Source: UBA4781 sp963556045 (GTDB lineage Bacteria > Chloroflexota > Anaerolineae > Anaerolineales > Anaerolineaceae). From it: a stretch of 64,000 bases of DNA. Position 1 is the first letter of the stretch. Each line of letters opens with the position of its first letter. The stretch lies in contig CAUVYA020000002.1 in the NCBI GenBank assembly GCA_963556045.3, positions 1,612,001-1,676,000 on the forward strand, written 5' to 3'. Positions 17,573 to 24,466 of the stretch are shown in pieces. The translations under genes and the position numbers were made by a program. The notes beneath the pieces are model-generated. The model saw only the letters and a program-made list of their open reading frames with translations, searched no databases and was not told the DNA's origin.

Positions 17573-17902
17573 GGCACACCTCCTGTTTTGGATTGTTGAA
17601 AATAGGTATAGATTCGTTGAATGAAGAAGACGTAAGAAAAACTGCTTGACTTGCGTCCGTCATCCTTTGGGAGGAAAGCGACCGAAGGATCTCGGTTGAT
17701 TAATAAGAAAGAATCGGATCGGAAAGAGTACATCTGATGGTGCCGGTCAGTGAGAGCTTTTTGTACACGACTTGCCATACGATAACCATTCTTCTCTGAC
17801 AGATCCTTCGCTGCGCTCAGGATAACGATAGTGGAGAGGAAATTATCCCCACCTACCCTCCCCTTGAAAAGGGGAGGAATTGATTTGAGAATAACAGGCA
17901 TA
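17573..17902. repeat. Gene-free gap with repeats of families A and B
   Basis: This 330-bp gap between lysozyme and terminase holds an inverted pair of family B pieces (about 17656-17694, containing GACCGAAGGATCTCGG, and 17800-17828, containing GATCCTTCGCTGCGCTCAGG). It also holds one well-preserved family A palindrome at 17845-17882 (CCCTCCCCTTGAAAAGGGGA). No open frame here looks coding. Confidence 0.8.
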
Positions 17903-19441
17903 TCAGAAACCAGCATTGTCGATATCCTCCAGCGGATCCTGAGCCTGAATGACGAGGGTGGGAGCGGAGACGCTCCAATCCTGCTCATCCAGAACAGACA
18001 GCATGGCAGCGGAAATTAGCAGGTCATCATGCACCAGCTCGCCGCTGGCGGGGTCACGCGTGCCATCCGGAACGCCCCAGCGCACGGTCTTGTTGGGACC
18101 GGGCAGGATCTCGAACTCACAGAAAGCCACCTGGCGCCAGAATTCCTGCTGCACAGCACGGATCTCCTGTTCATCTGAAGGCAGGTGATCCTTGAAGCGA
18201 CCGCTGTCGCACACGCCCAAGAAGTTCCAGCACAGGTCGGATTTGGTGCGGGTGTTGAACTCGAAGGGCAGCAGCCTGCCCGGGAAAGCGGCGGACAGAA
18301 AGGAGCTCAAGCCAGCCCCCACCCCGGTGGCATCCACCACCAGGTAGCGCACATCGAACAGTTCCGCCAGCGCCTTGATGCGCGCATACAACTGAGTGTG
18401 CTTGACGCCCACCCACTGTGCGCGGTAGACCACGCGGTAGGTGGGTTTGCGCACCAGCTCGTCATTGAGGGTGCTGCCATCGACCTGCACGATGGTGAGC
18501 GCGGTGGCATCACGGGCAGGATTTTCAAGGGTTTCTTCCTGCCCCGGTTCGCCGGTGACGCCCTCATCTTCGCCGGCGACATCAATGGTGATGGCATACA
18601 GCTGCCCTTCTTCCGGAAAGAGGGCGGCGGAATGGCGCCCACGCATGAGGGCGCAGCGCTCAGGCGGGAACAAGCCGCCCTCGGCGTCAATCTCTTCACA
18701 GTAGAACTGGGTCTTGATCATGGGGTGCTGGCGCCCCAGTTTGGCAACCTGCCCCGCCACAAAATCGCCATAGGCGGGCACTTCGGCTGCCACCTGGTCG
18801 GCATCCACCACAAAGACACGCTGGACGCCATCTTCCTTCTGCGCCTGGCGGGCAGCGCGCAGTTCCCTCGCCAGCAATGTGCGCGAGGTCCAGGCGGTGC
18901 CCCAGAAAATGCGGGTGGCATTAGTGGAGGCAGCCATGGGGGCAATCTCCTTGTCGAACTTGCTGACCAGTACGTCCTGCGCCTCGTCCACTTCCAGCAG
19001 CAGCGAAGCGGTGGCGCCCACGATGTTGGAACGCGGCTGCCCGGAGAAGAAGTACAGGCGGGCGCTGCCCACACGGTAGATATAGCCCTGCTCTTTCTGC
19101 CAGATGGTGCGGGTGAGGATGTTGGCATCCAGCACGCGCTCGAGACGGCGCATGGCGTTGTATGACTGCGGCTTCCAGGTGGGTGAGACCTTGACCAGCT
19201 CGGCATTCGTTTCCGAGAACAGCGTGAGCAGGTAGGTTTCTAGCTGGGCTTGCAGCTCGTTCTTGCCAGACTGGCGCGGAAACATGACCACAAAGGAGCG
19301 CCCCGCCCCCTGCAGGATGGACTGCAGCACCGCCTCGGCGACACCCTGCTGGTAGCTGCGCAGGGTAAGCCCAGAGGCTTTCTCGATGAAGAGCGTGATG
19401 TCGCGCAAGAGCTGTTTGATATTCTGTACCAGTTGCCCCAT
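17903..19441 (-). CDS. Phage terminase large subunit
   Basis: A 512-residue packaging motor and nuclease. The ATPase domain shows Walker A FPRQSGKNE (residues 54-62) and Walker B LLLEVDEAQD (147-155), followed by a coupling motif in GTAW. The C-terminal RNase H-like nuclease has ITIDVAGEDEG as first acidic motif, LVVDATGVGAG as second, and a late HDDLLISAAML as third. Length and motif order match a complete large terminase. It follows the small-subunit region and precedes the lysozyme. All catalytic residues appear present, so the protein may still be active even though neighbouring genes are broken. Confidence 0.92.
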   Translation of the reverse strand: MGQLVQNIKQLLRDITLFIEKASGLTLRSYQQGVAEAVLQSILQGAGRSFVVMFPRQSGKNELQAQLETYLLTLFSETNAELVKVSPTWKPQSYNAMRRLERVLDANILTRTIWQKEQGYIYRVGSARLYFFSGQPRSNIVGATASLLLEVDEAQDVLVSKFDKEIAPMAASTNATRIFWGTAWTSRTLLARELRAARQAQKEDGVQRVFVVDADQVAAEVPAYGDFVAGQVAKLGRQHPMIKTQFYCEEIDAEGGLFPPERCALMRGRHSAALFPEEGQLYAITIDVAGEDEGVTGEPGQEETLENPARDATALTIVQVDGSTLNDELVRKPTYRVVYRAQWVGVKHTQLYARIKALAELFDVRYLVVDATGVGAGLSSFLSAAFPGRLLPFEFNTRTKSDLCWNFLGVCDSGRFKDHLPSDEQEIRAVQQEFWRQVAFCEFEILPGPNKTVRWGVPDGTRDPASGELVHDDLLISAAMLSVLDEQDWSVSAPTLVIQAQDPLEDIDNAGF

Positions 19442-19471
19442 ACATATTGTTTCCTGTTGGATTATCCCCTT

Positions 19472-19777
19472 TTACATGCCGCCCAGGTAGGCGGCGATGG
19501 CAGAAGCCAGGATGGTGAGTGCCACCTGCCCCGCCTGCATCATGGTGCTGGAAGAGCGCTGGGAAATGACGGCGTCATCCACCTTGCGGATCCTGGCTTC
19601 GTGATCGTCCAGGATCTTGCGGATCTCGACCAGCTCACTGTGGATCTGCGCCAGCTTCTCGCTGTTGAGCTCGGAGCTGTGCGATTGCAGGCTTTCGATC
19701 CTGTGAAAACGAGCCTCGATATTGTCTTTGAGGCGGCTGAATTGTTCTGCGATCAGTTGTGCCTGGTATTCGTCCAT
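19472..19777 (-). CDS. XhlA-like coiled-coil membrane protein
   Basis: A 101-residue protein with a long heptad-rich helix (residues about 5-70, including IEARFHRIESLQSHSSELN) and one C-terminal membrane segment (QVALTILASAIAAYLGGM). This is the layout of XhlA/haemolysin-type phage lysis accessory proteins, which help holins. A second frame (19853 to about 19785) encodes MNWESIKPELIPAALSIAVIELG just upstream. Removing one base from the GGGG run at about 19782-19785 would fuse the two into one 125-residue protein with membrane segments at both ends. So the true start may be at 19850 with yet another one-base frameshift. Either reading suggests a lysis-related membrane role. Confidence 0.55.
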   Translation of the reverse strand: MDEYQAQLIAEQFSRLKDNIEARFHRIESLQSHSSELNSEKLAQIHSELVEIRKILDDHEARIRKVDDAVISQRSSSTMMQAGQVALTILASAIAAYLGGM

Positions 19778-19824
19778 AGAACCCCAATTCGATGACGGCG
19801 ATGGAAAGAGCGGCAGGGATGAGC

Positions 19825-20193
19825 TCAGGCTTGATGGATTCCCAGTTCATCACATACCTCTCCCAGCGCCTGAGAAAGCGCGGAGGCGACCGAAGAGCTG
19901 TCGCCCCGGATGATCTTCTGCGTGCGCACCAGACCGGCTAAGCGGGTGGAAGCCAGCCCGAGGGTGGAAAGAGCCTTGAACCAGGTCTCGGTATCTTCCC
20001 CCTCTTCGCTGGCGAGATCGAACACGCGCCGGATGGTGACCCTGAGCAGGGCGATTTCGTCTTCCACGCCCTCGTGCAGGGCAGCGTCCAGATCATCAAC
20101 CTCAAGCGGATTGAAACGGCGTGAGTAAAAGCCGTGTTTGAGGGCATTGGTATTGCCGGGCTGGGCACCACGGGTGCGTTTTCTGTCATCCAT
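19825..20193 (-). CDS. Phage terminase small subunit-like DNA-binding protein
   Basis: A 122-residue protein beginning MDDRKRTRGAQPGNTNALKHGFYSRRF. The basic GAQPGNTNALKHGFYS stretch is the usual opening of small-terminase-like proteins next to large terminases. The rest is helical with a conserved FKALSTLGLASTRLAGLVRTQ block. The start at 20193 is preferred because AGGGGA lies before it; the longer frame from 20301 runs into non-coding sequence. In a packaging complex it would bind the phage cos or pac site and hand DNA to the large subunit. It is the first gene of the minus-strand cluster. The family is inferred from pattern and position. Confidence 0.6.
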   Translation of the reverse strand: MDDRKRTRGAQPGNTNALKHGFYSRRFNPLEVDDLDAALHEGVEDEIALLRVTIRRVFDLASEEGEDTETWFKALSTLGLASTRLAGLVRTQKIIRGDSSSVASALSQALGEVCDELGIHQA

Positions 20194-20526
20194 CTTGTTA
20201 TCCCCTAATTGATAGATTTGGCTGGTCCCGGCGGGGGGAGGGTGGGCTGCCGCGCACGAAGCGGGATTTTCCCCCTGGAAGTGTTGCGCCATCCCCCTCA
20301 CCGGGCTGCTGGGAGCTTCGTTTGCTCCACCAGCGTTTATAGAAACTATGTTCTATGTCCTAGATGATAGGGGAGAAACAAGAGAAAAGATAGATGTCAA
20401 AATAGGAAGGTTTTTGTAAAAAATAAGAAATTCACCATTCTTTTTCTTAAATTTTCTCCTTATTGCTTCCAATTCCTGTCCAGACAGCGCGCTTCATGTT
20501 TTAATAAACCCGGGAGGAAGATAGCT
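20194..20526. other. Gap at the right border of the phage-like cluster
   Basis: The 333 bases before xpt hold the likely promoter of the phage-like cluster on the minus strand and that of xpt on the plus strand. The last about 100 bases are AT-rich (A and T runs at 20395-20460). I saw no tRNA fragment or att-like direct repeat here. I also saw no purine riboswitch: the conserved TA-rich junction and loop-loop pairing are absent. Confidence 0.5.
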
Positions 20527-21099
20527 ATGCAGCAATTGATCGAAGTGATTCGCAGGGAAGGCATCAACCTGGGCGGCGGCATCTTGAAAGTGGATTCGTT
20601 CATCAACCACCAGGTGGATCCCCAGTTAATGGAAGAATGCGGACGGGAATTCGCCCGCCTGTTCAAACCCACCCAGCCCACGCGCGTGCTGACCGCCGAG
20701 ATCTCGGGCATCGCGCCGGCATTGATGACCGCCAAATTCCTGGGTGTGCCGGTAGTGTACGCGCGCAAGCGCAAACCCATCACCATGCCCGATACGGTCT
20801 ACCTGACGGTAGCGCCATCCCACACCAAGGGCGTCATGGTGGATCTGATCGTCTCGCCGGAGTACCTCCAGCCGGGTGAGCGCGTGCTGATCATTGATGA
20901 TTTCCTTGCCAGCGGCGCCACCATCAACGGGTTGGTGCGCCTGACGGAAGCCGCCGGCGCCACGCTGGTGGGCATCGGGGCGCTGATCGAGAAAGAATTC
21001 GAGGGCGGGCGCGCTAAACTGGAGCCGCTGGGGGTACCTATTCATTCCCTGGCGTGCATCAGTGCCATGGATGAACAGCACATCACTTTTAAGGAATAA
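20527..21099 (+). CDS. xpt: Xanthine phosphoribosyltransferase
   Basis: Purine salvage enzyme of 190 residues converting xanthine and PRPP to XMP. The N-terminus MQQLIEVIRREGINLGGGIL and the SFINHQVDP segment are typical of Xpt. The PRPP loop is VLIIDDFLASGAT (residues 120-132), and KRKPITMPDTVYL forms the substrate hood. The length equals the Bacillus enzyme. GGGAGGAAG precedes the ATG by 6 bases. It lies about 60 bp before guaA, which takes XMP to GMP, so the pair forms a two-step salvage route to GMP. A 10-bp-stem hairpin separates the genes. The assignment is firm. Confidence 0.95.
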   Translation: MQQLIEVIRREGINLGGGILKVDSFINHQVDPQLMEECGREFARLFKPTQPTRVLTAEISGIAPALMTAKFLGVPVVYARKRKPITMPDTVYLTVAPSHTKGVMVDLIVSPEYLQPGERVLIIDDFLASGATINGLVRLTEAAGATLVGIGALIEKEFEGGRAKLEPLGVPIHSLACISAMDEQHITFKE

Positions 21100-21104
21100 A
21101 ACTC

Positions 21105-21135
21105 GATCGGGCAGGGAACTTTTTTCTGCCCGATC
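21105..21135 (+). terminator. Hairpin between xpt and guaA
   Basis: A 10-bp perfect stem (GATCGGGCAG / CTGCCCGATC) with an 11-base loop holding six T. It is followed at once by a TATAAT (21138-21143) that probably drives guaA. The T run lies in the loop, so termination is uncertain. Confidence 0.45.
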
Positions 21136-21160
21136 CTTATAATAGAAGGAAGAATAAACC

Positions 21161-22711
21161 ATGACCATTGCCATCCTTGATTACGGTTCGCAATATTCTC
21201 AGTTGATCGCACGCCGCGTGCGTGAGCGATCTATATACTGCGAGCTGTTCGCGTGGGATGCGCCCGCCGAACAGGTGCTGGCGCTCCAGCCGCAGGGCAT
21301 CATCCTGTCGGGCGGTCCGGCATCGGTGTATGGAGAGCAGGCACCCAGCCTGCCAGCCTATGTACTGGAGAGCGGGCTGCCGCTGCTGGGTATCTGCTAT
21401 GGCATGCAGCTGCTGGCGCACAGCCTGGGCGGGAAAGTGCGTTCGTCTCAGCAATCAGAGTACGGTTCGGCTTCCATAAAGATCGTGAAGAAAAACGAAC
21501 TTCTGGATGAACGCATCCAGCAGGTATGGATGTCGCACGGCGACCGCGTGGAAGAGCTGCCGCCTGGCTTTGAGCTGTTAGCCAGCAGCGCCACCTGCCC
21601 GATCGCCGCCATGGGAGATGCGGAACACCAGCGTTATGGCATCCAGTTTCACCCTGAGGTGGTGCATACTCCGCATGGCGAGAGCATTCTTCATAACTTT
21701 CTTTTTGCTATTTGCGATTGCCAGCCCAACTGGAGCGCGCGTTCCATTGTGGAGGAAGCGCTAAAAAAGATCAGAGCGCAGGTCGGCGTTCAGCGCGTGC
21801 TTTCCGCCGTCAGCGGCGGGGTGGATTCCAGCGTGGCGACCGCACTGGTGCATCGCGCCATAGGCGATCAGCTTGAAGCAGTATTTGTGGATATCGGTCT
21901 GCTGCGCCAGGGTGAGCGCGAGAGCGTGCGAGCAGCCCTGACACCCCTGCTGGGGGAAAGCCTGCATATTGTGGATGCTTCACAAACCTTCCTTACTGCC
22001 CTGCAGGGTGTGAGCGATCCGGAAGAAAAACGTCGCATCATCGGCACCACTTTCATCAGGGTATTTGAGGAAAAGGCTCGCAGCCTTGGCGAACTACCCT
22101 TTCTGGTGCAGGGCACTATCTACCCGGATGTGGTCGAATCACGCGCGCCGGAACGAGCGCAGGCACAGCGCATCAAATCACATCATAATGTGGGCGGTCT
22201 TCCGGAGGAGATGGATTTTGAACTGGTTGAGCCGCTGCGTTATCTTTTTAAAGACGAGGTGCGCGCAGTAGGCGAGGAGCTGGGGCTGCCGGAAGAGCTG
22301 GTATGGCGGCAGCCTTTCCCCGGTCCGGGGCTGGCGGTACGCTGTCTGGGTGCCATCACACCGCAGCGTTTGGAAGCACTGCGGCAGGCGGACGCCATCT
22401 TTTGTGAAGCGCTCCGTGCTGCCAGCCTGATCGATCGCCGCGCTTCGGAAGGATCCCTGCCGATCGCACAGGCTTTTGCAGCATTGCTTCCGGTACGTTC
22501 GGTGGGTGTGATGGGTGACCAGCGCACTTATCAGGAGACAATCGTGCTACGTGCCGTCACCAGCCAGGATTTTATGACTGCCGATTGGGCGCGCCTGCCG
22601 GAAGAACTGCTGGCAGAAGTATCCAACCGCATCGTGAACGAGGTGCAGGGTGTGAACCGTGTGGTGTATGACATCACGTCCAAACCACCCGCCACCATCG
22701 AGTGGGAATGA
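21161..22711 (+). CDS. guaA: GMP synthase (glutamine-hydrolysing)
   Basis: Makes GMP from XMP, ATP and glutamine. The N-terminal class I glutamine amidotransferase domain has DYGSQYSQLIARRVRE, the nucleophile Cys79 in LLGICYGMQLL, and the catalytic His/Glu in GIQFHPEVVHT. The central PP-loop ATPase has SGGVDSSV, and the C-terminal dimerisation domain has PFPGPGLAVRCLG and ends DITSKPPATIEWE. The 516-residue length is standard. AGAAGGAAG lies before the ATG. It sits just after xpt, consistent with shared purine metabolism. About 0.9 kb of repeats, not genes, follow. Confidence 0.97.
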   Translation: MTIAILDYGSQYSQLIARRVRERSIYCELFAWDAPAEQVLALQPQGIILSGGPASVYGEQAPSLPAYVLESGLPLLGICYGMQLLAHSLGGKVRSSQQSEYGSASIKIVKKNELLDERIQQVWMSHGDRVEELPPGFELLASSATCPIAAMGDAEHQRYGIQFHPEVVHTPHGESILHNFLFAICDCQPNWSARSIVEEALKKIRAQVGVQRVLSAVSGGVDSSVATALVHRAIGDQLEAVFVDIGLLRQGERESVRAALTPLLGESLHIVDASQTFLTALQGVSDPEEKRRIIGTTFIRVFEEKARSLGELPFLVQGTIYPDVVESRAPERAQAQRIKSHHNVGGLPEEMDFELVEPLRYLFKDEVRAVGEELGLPEELVWRQPFPGPGLAVRCLGAITPQRLEALRQADAIFCEALRAASLIDRRASEGSLPIAQAFAALLPVRSVGVMGDQRTYQETIVLRAVTSQDFMTADWARLPEELLAEVSNRIVNEVQGVNRVVYDITSKPPATIEWE

Positions 22712-23535
22712 TTTTGGGGCATGTCATTCTGAACACGGTAAATAAACAGCACGCTTGATCAATCCGCTCTCGTCTTTTGTAACCTGTTATTCTTATCATC
22801 TTCGACACAGCGTGATCCTTCGGTCATTTCATTCCCTCAGGATGACTTGAACAGTACGTCATTCTGAACGCAGTGAAAAAACAGCGTACTCTATCATCAG
22901 GCTTTATCTCTTGTGTCCTGATCATTTTTTAATCCACAACAAGGCATGATCCCTCGATAGCTGCCCTCTCTCAGGATGACTGCAATAGTACGCCATTCTT
23001 AGCAAAGCGAAGAATCCCATCCAGGGCTGATATCAATCAAAAACAGGCATCAAAGAAACATGTTGGCTGTTTCTCATGAATCCTGTCTTTATCTGTGACA
23101 TGATGTGATCATTTGGTTGCTACTCTCCCTCAGGATGACAGCAATAGCACGTCATTCTGATCGCAGCGAAGGATCTCGTCCAGGATAGATTGCACTCGAA
23201 AACAGGAAGCAAAAACAGCGCAATCAATCAGGTCTCGTCCCTGGTGACCCGTTTCGCTTATCATCTGCGACATGGCGTGATCCTTCGGTCGTTGTCCTCC
23301 CTCAGGATGACAGGAATAGGGTGTGTCATTCTGAGCGCAGCGAAGAATCCCGTCCAGAGTTGATATCAGTCGATAACAGGCGGCAATAACAGCGCAATTA
23401 ATCAGGTTTTGCGCTAGTGACCTGTTTCACTTTTCATCTGCGACATGACGTGATCCTTCGGTCGCATCTCTCCCTCAGGATGACAGGAATGGGTATGTCT
23501 TTCTGAACAACAGCAAAAAAACTGTACAGAAAAAC
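22712..23535. repeat. Degenerate tandem array of repeat family B
   Basis: About 820 bases without a gene. Six diverged copies of a unit of about 135-175 bases can be aligned on GTCATTCTGANCGCAGCGAA (near 22722, 22857, 22991, 23151, 23325, 23494). Between them lies the inverted partner GTGATCCTTCGGTCG...CCTCAGGATGAC. The arms can pair as long imperfect hairpins. The third to sixth units also share a spacer resembling AACAGGCNNCAANAACAGCGC. The same core occurs singly inside the phage-like cluster (13205, 17656, 17800). No protein-coding frame or CRISPR spacing is seen. Confidence 0.85.
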
Positions 23536-23577
23536 AAACTTGACTCCCTCCACAGAGAGTCAAGTTTTTATTTATTT
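23536..23577 (-). terminator. Strong bidirectional terminator
   Basis: An 11-bp perfect stem (AAACTTGACTC / GAGTCAAGTTT) with a 10-base loop, T-rich on both strands. It lies just after the end of the minus-strand SPW gene and closes the repeat array on the plus strand. Confidence 0.8.
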
Positions 23578-23644
23578 GTACCAGTCCCTTTCACAAAGAA
23601 ACAGGCACTTATTCAGATAGCAGCAGGCTTATCTATACAGTTCA

Positions 23645-23935
23645 TTACTCGCCTTTATCCAGATAGCCCTTGTACAGACCTACCAGAGCGGATACGCCAC
23701 CCACGATCCAGCTCCAGGTTGCAGCTGTCGTTCCACCGAAACCGAAAATCCAGGGTAACAGGAAAATGATCACTCCGATCCAGCATACCCATTTGTAATC
23801 TTCTTTGAACCCAAAAAAGGCAAGAAGCAAACCTCCAATGAGACTGGGCCACAGTAATCCAGCTTGACCGCTGTAACCGAAAATGAATGGTGCAAGGAAC
23901 AATACTGCACCTAAGATAATGGTTAGCCACTTCAT
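23645..23935 (-). CDS. SPW-repeat small membrane protein
   Basis: A 96-residue protein with four hydrophobic segments forming two copies of a repeated motif: WLTIILGAVLFLAPFIFGYS with LWPSLIGGLLL, then WIGVIIFLLPWIFGF with TWSWIVGGVSAL. Tryptophan and proline recur in the same places, as in the SPW repeat family of bacterial membrane proteins. An AAGGAGA ribosome site precedes the start. It appears to be a single-gene unit with its own terminator at 23536-23577. No function is known for the family beyond membrane location. Confidence 0.75.
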   Translation of the reverse strand: MKWLTIILGAVLFLAPFIFGYSGQAGLLWPSLIGGLLLAFFGFKEDYKWVCWIGVIIFLLPWIFGFGGTTAATWSWIVGGVSALVGLYKGYLDKGE

Positions 23936-24466
23936 GATAAATCTCCTTGTATATGTTGTATTCGTTTTGTATGCATCACAGGATCAATGAACTCAGCATC
24001 CTGGAGCAGTGGAATTTGATGGAAATCAGAAAAATGCAATGATCGTCTCGTTACCCCTCCTTTCCCCAGTCTCATCACTGTACGGATCTTAAAATTAGCA
24101 TCACTTCAGTAGTGCGTCCCACACAGTTTTCCGCCATGTGTCACGCATCTCATTTCACTATTTTTATCTATGGTTTTGTTCACCAAGATAATTGCTAATG
24201 AGTTTATTTACTTTTCCCCGTTTATCTCATTGATTGATGTTTCTAATCTTTCATTTGATCCGCTCCCCTGTTGTTCGTAAATAGAATATCAAGTATATGG
24301 TTGCCTGTCATGAAGCGAAAGTTTTATAAAAGTATTATCCTGAAACCTCCTGTTTCTCAGCCTGCTTCAAATCTGGTATTAGTGTTAAAGAAGAATGTTT
24401 GTCGGGTATTGATCAATCATCATGGATACGCTAATTCCGCTCCAGATGCATTAAAATAAACATCAC
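23936..24466. other. Gene-free AT-rich gap
   Basis: 531 bases between divergent genes. A 62-codon frame at 24271-24459 has no ribosome site and an unnatural composition, so it is not called. No structured RNA, repeat or clear promoter pair stands out beyond general A/T richness. Confidence 0.5.

Noticed and set aside
18185..19165. A 326-codon plus-strand frame opposite the large terminase
   Set aside because: The minus strand carries intact terminase Walker and nuclease motifs, so the plus frame is a stop-poor shadow.
20340..20526. Purine riboswitch upstream of xpt
   Set aside because: The conserved junction and loop-loop sequences of the purine aptamer are not found in this leader.
8783..20526. 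Complete inducible prophage
   Set aside because: No integrase, repressor, replication or tail-assembly genes were found, no clear att repeats were seen at the borders, and the capsid gene is broken as written.
22712..23535. CRISPR array
   Set aside because: Units are 135-175 bases, diverged and with internal inverted arms. There are no short identical repeats with unique spacers and no cas genes nearby.
24271..24459. A 62-codon frame upstream of the VWA/FHA gene
   Set aside because: It has no ribosome site, odd composition and overlaps the likely promoter region of the downstream gene.
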